The notes below the pieces were generated by a model. The model searched no databases and was not told where the DNA came from. It saw only the letters and a list, made by a program, of their open reading frames with translations. From contig JAUHZO010000008.1 of the NCBI GenBank assembly GCA_030425925.1, forward strand, positions 62,001-126,000: DNA of 64,000 bases. Reading direction: 5' to 3'. Position numbers and translations under genes: made by a program. This document shows, piece after piece, positions 44,317-52,263 of this stretch. Numbering within the stretch: position 1 is the first letter of the stretch; every line of letters starts with the position of its first letter. This DNA is from Alphaproteobacteria bacterium (GTDB lineage: Bacteria; Pseudomonadota; Alphaproteobacteria; Rhodobacterales; Rhodobacteraceae).

Positions 44317-44930
44317 CCGCCAATCCCGAGGAAACGCTTGACGTCTACGAACGGCAGGCCGCCGTCTACGACGCGCAGCGCGGGCGGAGCCTCTTTGAAG
44401 CCCGCTGGCTCGCACGCTTTGCCGCAGCATTGCCGCCCAAGGCCCGCGTGCTGGACCTTGGCTGCGGCGCGGGAGAGCCGATTGCGCGCTGGTTCATCGC
44501 GGAGGGGTTCCGTCTGACAGGGGTCGATTTCTCGCCCGCCATGCTCGACATCGCCCGCGCGCGCTGGCCTGATGGCGACTGGCGGCAGGCGGATATGCGC
44601 GCGCTTGATCTGGGCGAGAGCTTTGACGGAATCATCGCCTGGAACAGTTTTTTCCATCTGCCCCGCGCCGACCAGCCCGATGCGCTTGCCCGCATGGCCG
44701 AACATCTTGTGCCCGGCGGCGCGCTTCTGGTGACGGTGGGCCCGGGCAATGGCGAGGTCGCGGGCACCGTGGGCGGAGAGCCGGTGTTTCACGCCTCCCT
44801 GTCACCCGCCGAATATGCCACCTGCCTGGAACGCAATGGCCTGCGCCTGACCGGCTTTCTGGCCGAAGACCCCGAGACCAACCAACACAGCGTCCTGATG
44901 GCGCGAAAGGAGATGCCATGCCCGTCCTGA
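44304..44930 (+). CDS. Class I SAM-dependent methyltransferase
   Basis: This 208-residue protein has the SAM-binding motif VLDLGCGAGEPIARW (about residues 49-63), the acidic GVDFSPAMLDIA after strand two and the FDGIIAWNSFFHLPR segment. It starts at a GTG inside the cupin gene and ends inside the MetE-like gene, so the three are co-translated. The acceptor is unknown. Having a methyl donor enzyme next to a methyl-transfer-type zinc protein is notable. Confidence 0.88.
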   Translation: MAGLTANPEETLDVYERQAAVYDAQRGRSLFEARWLARFAAALPPKARVLDLGCGAGEPIARWFIAEGFRLTGVDFSPAMLDIARARWPDGDWRQADMRALDLGESFDGIIAWNSFFHLPRADQPDALARMAEHLVPGGALLVTVGPGNGEVAGTVGGEPVFHASLSPAEYATCLERNGLRLTGFLAEDPETNQHSVLMARKEMPCPS

Positions 44931-46039
44931 CCACCCATGTCGGCTCCCTGCCCCGCACGCAGGACGTTGTCGACTTCATCTTTGCCCGCGAGCGGGCCGA
45001 GGCCTACGACGCCAGCGCCTTTGACGCCTGCATGACGCAGGCCGTGTCCGACACGGTGCGGAAACAGAAAGAGGCCGGGGTCGACATCGTTTCGGATGGG
45101 GAAACATCCAAGATCAGCTATGCGACCTATGTCAAGGACCGCTATACCGGCTTTGACGGTGACAGCCCGCGCAACGCGCCCGCCGATCTGAAGCTGTTCC
45201 CCAGCTTCCTGCAACGCATCGCCGACAGCGGCGGCACGCCGCAATACGCAAGGCCCATGTGCGTGGGCGAAGTGACCTCCAAAGGCCAGGGCGAGTTGGA
45301 GAAGGACATCGCCAACCTCAAGGCCGCGATGGCCGAGCATGGCGTGGCGCGTGGTTTCATGAACGCCGCCTCGCCGGGCGTGATCTCGCTGTTTCTGCAG
45401 AACGATTACTACCCCACGCGCGAGGCCTATCTGGCCGCGCTGGCCGACGCGATGAAGGCGGAATACGAAACCATCGTGGCCTCGGGCCTCGATCTGCAAC
45501 TGGACTGCCCCGATCTCGCGCTGTCGCGGCACATGCTGTTCACCGACCTGTCGGATGCGGAATTCGTGCGTGTCGCCGCCAGCCATGTGGAGGCGCTGAA
45601 CCACGCGCTGCAGGACGTGCCGCAGGACAAGGTGCGCATCCACATCTGCTGGGGCAATTACGAAGGCCCGCATGTCTGCGACATCCCCATGTCCACCATG
45701 TTCGACACGCTGATGTCGGCCAAGGCGCGCTATGTGCTCTTCGAGACCTCGAACCCGCGCCATGGCCATGAATGGGAGGTGTTCCGCGACCGCAAGGCCG
45801 ACATCCCCGACGACAAGGTTCTGGTGCCGGGCGTGGTGGACACCACGACGAATTTCGTCGAGCACCCGGACCTTGTGCGCCAGCGGATCGAGAGATTCAC
45901 CGGTATCGTGGGCACGGACCGCGTGATCGCGGGCAGCGATTGCGGCTTTGGCACCTTTGCGGGCTTCGGCGCGGTGGATCCGGACATCGCCTATGCCAAG
46001 CTGCGCGCGCTGGCCGACGGGGCGGCGCAGGTCGCGTGA
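44918..46039 (+). CDS. MetE C-terminal-like zinc alkyltransferase (methionine synthase II family)
   Basis: This 373-residue protein matches only the C-terminal catalytic barrel of cobalamin-independent methionine synthase. Zinc ligands are His242, Cys244 (HICWGNYEG), Glu276 and Cys342 (GSDCGFGT). The start is TTHVGSLPRT. Short relatives transfer alkyl groups to thiols, as in epoxyalkane:coenzyme M transferase, or are uncharacterised. True MetE has about 750 residues, so this is probably not the housekeeping enzyme. It overlaps both neighbours. Confidence 0.86.
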   Translation: MPVLTTHVGSLPRTQDVVDFIFARERAEAYDASAFDACMTQAVSDTVRKQKEAGVDIVSDGETSKISYATYVKDRYTGFDGDSPRNAPADLKLFPSFLQRIADSGGTPQYARPMCVGEVTSKGQGELEKDIANLKAAMAEHGVARGFMNAASPGVISLFLQNDYYPTREAYLAALADAMKAEYETIVASGLDLQLDCPDLALSRHMLFTDLSDAEFVRVAASHVEALNHALQDVPQDKVRIHICWGNYEGPHVCDIPMSTMFDTLMSAKARYVLFETSNPRHGHEWEVFRDRKADIPDDKVLVPGVVDTTTNFVEHPDLVRQRIERFTGIVGTDRVIAGSDCGFGTFAGFGAVDPDIAYAKLRALADGAAQVA

Positions 46040-46734
46040 GCCTGCCGCTGCTCCTCTTGCCGGGCATGATGTGTGATGCCCGGCTCTTTGCGCCACAGGT
46101 GGCCGCCCTGTCGGCCACACGCACAGTGCAGGTGCCGGGGATCGGCGGGCAGGATACGATGGCCGACCTGGCCGCTTCGGTGCTGGACGACGCGCCGGAC
46201 CGGTTTGCGCTGGGCGGGCTGTCCATGGGCGGGATCGTCGCGATGGAGATCGTCCGGCAGGCACCGGAGCGCGTGGCCGCGCTGGCGCTGCTCGACACCA
46301 ACCCGCGCGCGGAGTTGCCCGAAGTGCAGGCGCGGCGCGGCCCGCAGATCGACAAGGTCCGCGCGGGTGGCCTGCGCGCGGTGATGCGCGACGAGATGAA
46401 GCCCAACTACCTGACCGACGGGCCGGAGCGCGGGCGCATTCTCGACCTCTGTATGGACATGGCCATGGATCTGGGACCCGAGGTCTTTGTGAACCAGTCC
46501 ATCGCCCTGCGCGACCGGCCCGACCAGCAGGACACCCTGCGCGGCGTGACCATACCAACGCTGATCCTGTGCGGCGAAGACGATGCCTTGTGCCCGGTCG
46601 AGCGGCATGTCTTGATGCATGCGCTGATCCCCCACGCCGCCCTGACCATTCTCGACGGCGCGGGCCATCTGCCCACGCTGGAACAACCCGAACAGACCAC
46701 GGCGGCCCTGGCCCGCTGGCTGGAGGCCCTATGA
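46036..46734 (+). CDS. Alpha/beta hydrolase
   Basis: This 232-residue hydrolase has the nucleophile Ser63 in GLSMGG, an acid in CGEDD and His in GAGHLPTLEQP. It resembles small esterases and enol-lactone hydrolases. The GTG start at 46036 overlaps the MetE-like stop (GTGA), and its stop overlaps the RraA-like ATG. It may open an ester, thioester or lactone formed earlier in the pathway. Confidence 0.87.
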   Translation: MSLPLLLLPGMMCDARLFAPQVAALSATRTVQVPGIGGQDTMADLAASVLDDAPDRFALGGLSMGGIVAMEIVRQAPERVAALALLDTNPRAELPEVQARRGPQIDKVRAGGLRAVMRDEMKPNYLTDGPERGRILDLCMDMAMDLGPEVFVNQSIALRDRPDQQDTLRGVTIPTLILCGEDDALCPVERHVLMHALIPHAALTILDGAGHLPTLEQPEQTTAALARWLEAL

Positions 46735-47423
46735 ACGATGCCCTTCTGACGCTGTTGAAATCCGTGGACACGCCCACCGTCTGCAACGCCATCGAGGTGG
46801 CGCAAGGCCGGCGCGGGTTCAACCGTTTCACCCGCGGCACGGTGCTGTGCTCGGACCCGCAGGCCGGGGCCATCGTGGGTTATGCCCGCACCGCACGGAT
46901 CGCCGCCAACGCGCCGTCCGACGAGGCGCCGGAAATCGTCAAGGCCCGGCGCATGGCCTATTACCAATACATGGCCGAGGCCCCCAAACCCGCCATCACG
47001 GTGATCGAGGACACCGATCCCGAGCCGGTCGGTGCCTTCTGGGGCGAGATCAACACGACCGTGCACAAGGGTTTTGGCCTGTCGGGTGTGCTGACCAACG
47101 GGGTGATGCGCGATCTGGGCGACGTGGCGCCGGACTTTCCGGTGATCGCGGGCGGCATCGGGCCCAGCCACGCCTTCGTGCACGTGACCGAGATCGACGT
47201 GCCGGTGACGGTGTTCGGCCTGACCGTCGCGCCGGGAGAGCTGGTCCATGCCGACCGCCACGGCGCGCTGGTCATCCCGGCCGACCTTGTGGACGGGATC
47301 GGTGCGGCCATCGCCAAGATGCAGCAGACCGAGGCCCTCGTGCTGGACGCCGCCCGCGCCCCGGGCTTTGACTTTGCCGCTTTCGAGGCGGCCTGGACCG
47401 CGTTCGAGAAGGCGCGCACCTGA
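46731..47423 (+). CDS. RraA-family aldolase/decarboxylase-like protein
   Basis: This 230-residue protein belongs to the RraA/HMG-aldolase family. The metal/substrate segment GVLTNGVMRDLGDV carries the conserved Arg-Asp pair and is followed by PVIAGGIGPSHAF. Family enzymes split 4-hydroxy-4-methyl-2-oxoglutarate or decarboxylate oxaloacetate. As the last gene of the plus-strand arm, it could provide the terminal C-C cleavage that yields pyruvate. The specific substrate is unknown. Confidence 0.87.
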   Translation: MNDALLTLLKSVDTPTVCNAIEVAQGRRGFNRFTRGTVLCSDPQAGAIVGYARTARIAANAPSDEAPEIVKARRMAYYQYMAEAPKPAITVIEDTDPEPVGAFWGEINTTVHKGFGLSGVLTNGVMRDLGDVAPDFPVIAGGIGPSHAFVHVTEIDVPVTVFGLTVAPGELVHADRHGALVIPADLVDGIGAAIAKMQQTEALVLDAARAPGFDFAAFEAAWTAFEKART

Positions 47424-47486
47424 GGTTTGCCCGCCTGCACCGGGGGCATGGATGCGCCGGGCGTTGCGCCTCTTGCCCGGACGGAC

Positions 47487-47534
47487 GTGGGGGCTCTGCC
47501 CCCACACCCCCGGAGGTATTTGCAGAAAGATGAA
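47487..47534. repeat. Hairpin repeat with GTATTT and purine tail (copy 2)
   Basis: GTGGGGGC (47487-47494), loop TCT and GCCCCCAC (47498-47505) form an 8-bp stem. ACCCCCGGAGGTATTTGCAG and AAAGATGAAAG follow. The parts are in the same order as at 39462-39519. It lies after the last gene of the LacI regulon and probably ends its transcript. Confidence 0.6.
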
Positions 47535-47688
47535 AGGGAAAGGGCGCGCGCCAGGTTGACGGGTGCCGCTGCCTTTGGGGGCTTTTGTCTTTCCGGCGAG
47601 CGCTTTCGGGGGCTGGCCCCCGGCCAGACATAGGCCAGACCGCCGGCCGCTCTCCGGGGAGGCGCGGCGGTTGACGGTGCGCCGCGGA
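47535..47688. other. Non-coding remainder after the LacI regulon
   Basis: No gene is apparent. CGGGGGC (47607-47613), TG and GCCCCCG (47616-47622) form another G-rich hairpin that could end the ROK transcript or the LacI-regulon transcript. Confidence 0.5.
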
Positions 47689-48888
47689 TCAGTCCACCAG
47701 GAAGCGTTCCGAAAGGGGCAGGCTGGCTGCGCCCAGGGCGCGGGCGTCCGGACCGACGCTGCCGGCGCGCACCATGGGCGGCGTGACCCCGGAGAGGTCG
47801 AGCCGGCCCAGCGCCGCTTGCGTCGCGTCCACCAGCCGGGCGCGCACCGGCGCGGGAATCCAGCCGTCGATCAGCACTTCGGGCAGGTCCAGCACGCAGA
47901 CGGATGCGGCGGCGGCATGCGCCAGCGCGTCGGCGGCCCCGGAAATCCAGTCGGACAGAGGTGTGTCGGGCACGTCCCAGGCCGCCGGCGGCTCCCACAG
48001 GCTGGCGGTGTCGGCGCCGTCGGCGCGCATCCGCGCTTCCAGCACGCACAGCGAGGCGCGGTCGATCAGCTGTACCAGACGCCCCTGCCCGTCCGGCACC
48101 GGCATCGACCCCAGCGCCCCGGCATTGCCGCTGCGGCCGGTGAAAAGGTGATCGTTCAGCACCACGCCGCCGCCGGCGAAGTAGCCGATATAGACGTAGA
48201 GGAAATCGCTGGCCCGCTCGGCCGCGCCAAAGACCAGTTCGGCACCGCAGGCCGCCGAGGCGTCGTTCTGCAGGAAGACCGGCAGCTCCAGCTCCGTCTC
48301 CAGTTCGGCCCGCACGTCACGGTGCCGCCAGTCCGCCATCTCGCCCGCGGCCAGCCCCAGCGGTTCGGCCCAGTCCCACAGCTGGAACGGCATCGCGACG
48401 CCCAGACCCGAGACCCGGGCCCGGTTCCTCTGGTCCAGCTGTCCGGTCAGCTGGGCAAAGGCATCGCGGGCAAAGCGCACCGTGGCGTCCGGCGTGGGAT
48501 GGCCATAAGTGATGCGCGCCCGCGCCTTTACCCGGCCCAGGAAATCCGTCAGCACCAGATCGGCCGAGCGGCGCCCGATCTTGAGCCCGCCAAAGAACGC
48601 GCCTTCCTCGGCCAGGCGCATGGGCACCGAGGGCTGGCCGACCCGGCCGCGCACCGGCTCGCCGCGCACCAGAAGCCCGTCCTCCTCCAGCGCGCGCATG
48701 ATCACCGACACGGTCTGCGCCGAAAGCCCGGTGGCGCGGGCGATTTCGGATTTGGCCATCGGGCCCTGGCGGCGCAGGATGGTCAGCACGAGGCGTTCGT
48801 TATGGACGCGCATGCCGGACTGGTTCGACCCGCGCACGGAAAACGCCATATCCCTGTCGACGGCCTGTGCCGCTTGCCTGGTCTCCAC
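47689..48888 (-). CDS. ROK-family transcriptional regulator (FrcR-like)
   Basis: This 399-residue protein has an N-terminal MarR-like winged HTH (about residues 30-90, SEIARATGLSAQTVSVIMRALEEDGL) and a ROK sugar-kinase-like domain. The GTG at 48888 is chosen because GGGAGG lies seven bases upstream. The zinc motif CxCGxxGC, usual in ROK proteins, is absent; the equivalent region reads GRSGNAGALGSMPVPDGQG. It is divergent from the frcBCA-like genes with a large dyad between. It is probably a sugar-responsive repressor. Confidence 0.88.
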   Translation of the reverse strand: METRQAAQAVDRDMAFSVRGSNQSGMRVHNERLVLTILRRQGPMAKSEIARATGLSAQTVSVIMRALEEDGLLVRGEPVRGRVGQPSVPMRLAEEGAFFGGLKIGRRSADLVLTDFLGRVKARARITYGHPTPDATVRFARDAFAQLTGQLDQRNRARVSGLGVAMPFQLWDWAEPLGLAAGEMADWRHRDVRAELETELELPVFLQNDASAACGAELVFGAAERASDFLYVYIGYFAGGGVVLNDHLFTGRSGNAGALGSMPVPDGQGRLVQLIDRASLCVLEARMRADGADTASLWEPPAAWDVPDTPLSDWISGAADALAHAAAASVCVLDLPEVLIDGWIPAPVRARLVDATQAALGRLDLSGVTPPMVRAGSVGPDARALGAASLPLSERFLVD

Positions 48889-48933
48889 GCGATATCCTCC
48901 CTGTCTGCCAGAATGGCCAGCCGCCGGGGGGGC

Positions 48934-48969
48934 TGTCAATAATAAATCAGAGTGATTTATTTATTGACA
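48934..48969. promoter_or_regulatory. Large dyad over both divergent -35 regions (ROK operator)
   Basis: TGTCAATAATAAATCA (48934-48949), spacer GAG and TGATTTATTTATTGACA (48953-48969) are inverted repeats differing by one base insertion. Each outer end is a TTGACA -35 hexamer, one for each direction. A regulator bound here would cover both promoters. The AT-rich patch stands out in this GC-rich window. Confidence 0.75.
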
Positions 48970-49071
48970 CGGAGGCCGAATCCCGGTTTGTTGAACGGCG
49001 AGGGAGGTGGGCTGACCCGTGGGGAAACGGGGCAAACTGCCGCCTGTCATGACCTTAGGGAGGATACATCC

Positions 49072-50097
49072 ATGACCAAATTCACCAAGACCATCCTGGG
49101 CGCGTCCGCGCTGGCGCTGAGCGCCGGCATGGCGTTTGCCGGTGGCCACTCGACCACCGTCTGCCTGATCACCAAGACCGACACCAACCCCTTCTTCGTC
49201 AAGATGAAGGAAGGTGCCGAAGCCAAGGCAGAAGAGCTGGGCATGACGCTGAAGTCCTTTGCCGGCAAGGTGGACGGCGACAACGAAACCCAGGTGGCCG
49301 CCATCGAGACCTGCATCGCCGACGGCGCCAAGGGCATCCTGCTGACCGCGTCGGACACCGCGGGCATCGTGCCGTCCGTGACCGCCGCGCGCGAAGCGGG
49401 CCTGCTGGTCATCGCGCTCGACACCCCGCTGGAGCCCATCGACTCGGCGGACGCCACCTTTGCCACCGACAACTTCCTGGCCGGTGAGTTGATCGGCGCA
49501 TGGGCCGCCGCCACGCTGGGTGACGACGCCGCAAACGCCAAGATCGCCATGCTGGACCTCGCCATCAGCCAGCCCACCGTGGGCGTGCTGCGCGACCAGG
49601 GCTTCCTGCAGGGCTTTGGCATCGACCTGGGCGACCCGAGCAAGTGGGGCGACGAAACCGATCCGCGCATCGTCGGCAATGACGTGACCGCCGGCAACGA
49701 GGAAGGTGGCCGCCGCGCGATGGAGAACCTGCTGGCCATCGATCCGGGCATCAACGTCGTCTACACCATCAACGAGCCCGCCGCCGCCGGTGCCTACGAG
49801 GCGCTCAAGGCCATCGGCCGTGAAAACGACGTGCTGATCGTGTCGGTCGACGGCGGCTGCCCCGGTGTCCAGAACGTCGCGGATGGCGTGATCGGTGCCA
49901 CCTCGCAGCAGTATCCGCTGCTGATGGCGTCGCTGGGCGTCGAAGCGGTCAAGGCCTGGGCCGACAGCGGCGTGAAGCCGGAACCGACCGAAGGCAAGAC
50001 CTTCTTCGACACCGGCGTGGCGCTGGTGACCGACAAGCCGGCCGAAGGCGTCGAGTCGATCTCGGTTGCCGAAGGCATGGACCTCTGCTGGGGCTAA
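49072..50097 (+). CDS. frcB: Periplasmic sugar-binding protein (FrcB-like)
   Basis: This 341-residue Peripla_BP_4 protein has a signal peptide ([19 protein letters not shown] to AFA, about residues 1-23). The mature start [20 protein letters not shown] closely resembles the fructose-binding FrcB of Sinorhizobium. GGGAGG precedes the ATG. The two following genes are the permease and ATPase. Ribose or xylose as ligand is possible, but the FrcB-type N-terminus favours fructose. Confidence 0.88.
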   Translation: MTKFTKTILGASALALSAGMAFAGGHSTTVCLITKTDTNPFFVKMKEGAEAKAEELGMTLKSFAGKVDGDNETQVAAIETCIADGAKGILLTASDTAGIVPSVTAAREAGLLVIALDTPLEPIDSADATFATDNFLAGELIGAWAAATLGDDAANAKIAMLDLAISQPTVGVLRDQGFLQGFGIDLGDPSKWGDETDPRIVGNDVTAGNEEGGRRAMENLLAIDPGINVVYTINEPAAAGAYEALKAIGRENDVLIVSVDGGCPGVQNVADGVIGATSQQYPLLMASLGVEAVKAWADSGVKPEPTEGKTFFDTGVALVTDKPAEGVESISVAEGMDLCWG

Positions 50098-50107
50098 GGC
50101 CCTTCCC

Positions 50108-50135
50108 GTAGGGTGGGCAGGTCTGCCCACCCTAC
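50108..50135. repeat. GTAGG palindromic repeat, copy 1 (12-bp stem-loop)
   Basis: GTAGGGTGGGCA (50108-50119), loop GGTC and TGCCCACCCTAC (50124-50135) form a perfect 12-bp stem. It lies between the binding-protein and permease genes of the fructose-type importer, so it can also act as the attenuating stem-loop. Related copies are at 51378, 53567, 53605 and 55541. Confidence 0.75.
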
Positions 50136-50233
50136 CCTCATGCGCCGAACACTGGACGCAGGCCTGTCGCCGCGTCTAGGCTTTCCGCACGGCGCGCGGA
50201 AGACCGCCAAACAACCAACCTGGGGGGAGACCC

Positions 50234-51373
50234 ATGACCGAGACCACGTCCCGTGGACAGGAATTCGAGTCGTCGCTGAAGGATGCCAAGCAGGAAGTGG
50301 CGCAGTTCGACGACCATCACAAGGGGTTCCTCTCGAAACTGCAGCACTTCCTGCACACGAACCCGTCGATGGTGCCGTTGATCGTGCTGGTGCTGTCGAC
50401 CCTGGGCCTGGGCGTCTATATCGACTGGGAGCCGATCACCGTCCGCATGGGCTGGGCGCGGCTCGAGGATGTGTCGAACGGATCGTTCCGCTTCTTCACG
50501 CCGTTCGCGCTGTCGCTGATCCTGCAGCAGGTGCAGATCGTGGGGGTTCTGGCGCTGGCGCAGACGCTGGTGATCCTGACCGCGGGCATCGACCTGTCGG
50601 TCGGCGCGATTGCGGTGCTGTGCACCGTCATCATGGGCAAGTTCACCTTCAGCTACGGCATCCCGCCCGCCATTTCGGTCCTGATCGGGCTGGCCTTCGG
50701 CACCGCCATCGGGGCGGTCTCGGGCTGGCTGGTCAGCCGGGTAAAGCTGCCGCCCTTCATCGTCACGCTGGGCATGTGGCAGATCGTGCTGGCGGCGAAC
50801 TACCTCTATTCGTCCAACGAAACCATCCGCAGCCAGGATATCGAGGCCGAAGCCGCGTTCCTGCAATTCCTCGGCACCAGTTTCGAGTTTGGCGGGGCCA
50901 AGGTCACGCTGGGGGTGATCACCATGCTGCTGCTGGCGCTTGGGCTGGCCTATGCGCTGCGCTCCACCGCCTGGGGCCGGCATGTCTATGCCGTGGGCGA
51001 CGATCCCGAAGCGGCGGAACTGGCGGGTGTGAACGTGCACCGCACGCTGATGTCGGTCTACATGCTGGCCGGGCTGATCTGTGCGCTGACCGCCTGGGTG
51101 ATGATCGGCCGCTTCGGATCGGTCTCGCCCTCGGCCTCCACCGGGGTTCTGGGCAACATCCAGGCCATCACCGCGGTGGTGATCGGGGGGATCTCGCTCT
51201 TTGGCGGGCGCGGCTCGATCCTGGGCGCGCTGTTCGGGGCGCTGATCGTGGGCGTGTTCGAACTGGGCCTGCGCATGGCCGGGGCGGATGCGCAATGGAC
51301 CTACCTGCTGATCGGCGTGCTGATCATTGCCGCGGTCTCGGTCGACCAGTGGATCCGCAAGGTCTCAGGCTAA
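50234..51373 (+). CDS. frcC: Sugar ABC transporter permease (FrcC-like)
   Basis: This 379-residue ribose/xylose-type permease has about ten helices and the LVILTAGIDLSVGAI motif of this family. A charged N-terminal part of about 45 residues precedes helix one. GGGGGGAG lies just before the ATG. The conserved EAELAGVN-type loop is present as EAAELAGVNVHRT. It serves with FrcB-like and FrcA-like proteins. Confidence 0.9.
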   Translation: MTETTSRGQEFESSLKDAKQEVAQFDDHHKGFLSKLQHFLHTNPSMVPLIVLVLSTLGLGVYIDWEPITVRMGWARLEDVSNGSFRFFTPFALSLILQQVQIVGVLALAQTLVILTAGIDLSVGAIAVLCTVIMGKFTFSYGIPPAISVLIGLAFGTAIGAVSGWLVSRVKLPPFIVTLGMWQIVLAANYLYSSNETIRSQDIEAEAAFLQFLGTSFEFGGAKVTLGVITMLLLALGLAYALRSTAWGRHVYAVGDDPEAAELAGVNVHRTLMSVYMLAGLICALTAWVMIGRFGSVSPSASTGVLGNIQAITAVVIGGISLFGGRGSILGALFGALIVGVFELGLRMAGADAQWTYLLIGVLIIAAVSVDQWIRKVSG

Positions 51374-51377
51374 CGGT

Positions 51378-51402
51378 GTAGGGCGGGGTTCACCCCGCCT
51401 AC
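51378..51402. repeat. GTAGG palindromic repeat, copy 2
   Basis: GTAGGGCGGGGT (51378-51389), loop TC and ACCCCGCCTAC (51392-51402) pair with one bulged base. It lies in the 53-base gap between the permease and ATPase genes. Confidence 0.7.
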
Positions 51403-51426
51403 CCTTCAATCCAAAAGGAACACACC

Positions 51427-52203
51427 ATGGAACCCATCCTCAAAGGCCGCAACCTGGTGAAGCGCTATGGCCGCGTCACCGCGCTGGACCACTGCGATTT
51501 CGACCTGATGCCCGGAGAGATCCTGGCCGTGATCGGCGACAACGGGGCCGGCAAGTCCACCCTGATCAAGGCCGTCTCGGGCGCGGTCGTCCCCGATGAA
51601 GGCACCGTGACGCTCGAAGGCCAGGACGTGCGCTTTCAGTCGCCCATCGAGGCGCGCGAAGCGGGTATCGAGACGGTCTACCAGACGCTGGCCATGTCGC
51701 CCGCGCTGTCGATTGCCGAGAACATGTTCATGGGGCGCGAGCTGAAAAAGCCCGGCTTCATGGGCAAGTACCTGCACCAGCTCGACCGTCGCAAGATGGA
51801 GGAGTTTGCCCGCGAAAAGCTCAACGAGCTGGGGCTGATGACGATCCAGAACATCCGTCAGGCGGTAGAGACGCTTTCGGGCGGGCAGCGCCAGGGCGTG
51901 GCGGTGGCGCGCGCGGCGGCGTTCGGCTCCAAGGTCATCATCCTGGACGAGCCGACAGCGGCGCTTGGCGTCAAGGAAAGCCGCAAGGTGCTGGAGCTGA
52001 TCCAGGACGTGCGGTCGCGCGGGATCCCGATCATCCTGATCAGCCACAACATGCCGCATGTCTTCGAGGTCGCCGACCGTATCCACGTGCACCGGCTGGG
52101 CAAGCGGCTTTGCGTCGTTGACCCCAAGGACTACACCATGTCCGACGCGGTGGCCTTCATGACCGGCGCCAAGGAACCGCCGCAAGAGGCTGTGGCGGCG
52201 TAG
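51427..52203 (+). CDS. frcA: Sugar ABC transporter ATPase (FrcA-like)
   Basis: This 258-residue protein is a single-domain ATPase, unlike the double-length RbsA/XylG, and this matches FrcA. Walker A is GDNGAGKST, the signature LSGGQRQG and Walker B VIILDEPTAALG. AAGGA lies before the ATG. Frc systems of rhizobia often include a sugar kinase gene after frcA; here none follows. Confidence 0.9.
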   Translation: MEPILKGRNLVKRYGRVTALDHCDFDLMPGEILAVIGDNGAGKSTLIKAVSGAVVPDEGTVTLEGQDVRFQSPIEAREAGIETVYQTLAMSPALSIAENMFMGRELKKPGFMGKYLHQLDRRKMEEFAREKLNELGLMTIQNIRQAVETLSGGQRQGVAVARAAAFGSKVIILDEPTAALGVKESRKVLELIQDVRSRGIPIILISHNMPHVFEVADRIHVHRLGKRLCVVDPKDYTMSDAVAFMTGAKEPPQEAVAA

Positions 52204-52230
52204 CCTCCGCCGCCACGTTGCAAAACCTCT

Positions 52231-52253
52231 CCCCTCCCCCTGTCAGGGAGGGG
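52231..52253. terminator. Hairpin between convergent frcA-like and arsJ genes
   Basis: CCCCTCCC (52231-52238), a seven-base loop and GGGAGGGG (52246-52253) form an 8-bp stem. It lies in the 60-base convergent gap and probably terminates in both directions. Confidence 0.55.
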
Positions 52254-52263
52254 GACGGGACGG

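Noticed and set aside
44918-46039. Housekeeping methionine synthase MetE
   Set aside because: It is half the length of MetE and lacks the N-terminal barrel.
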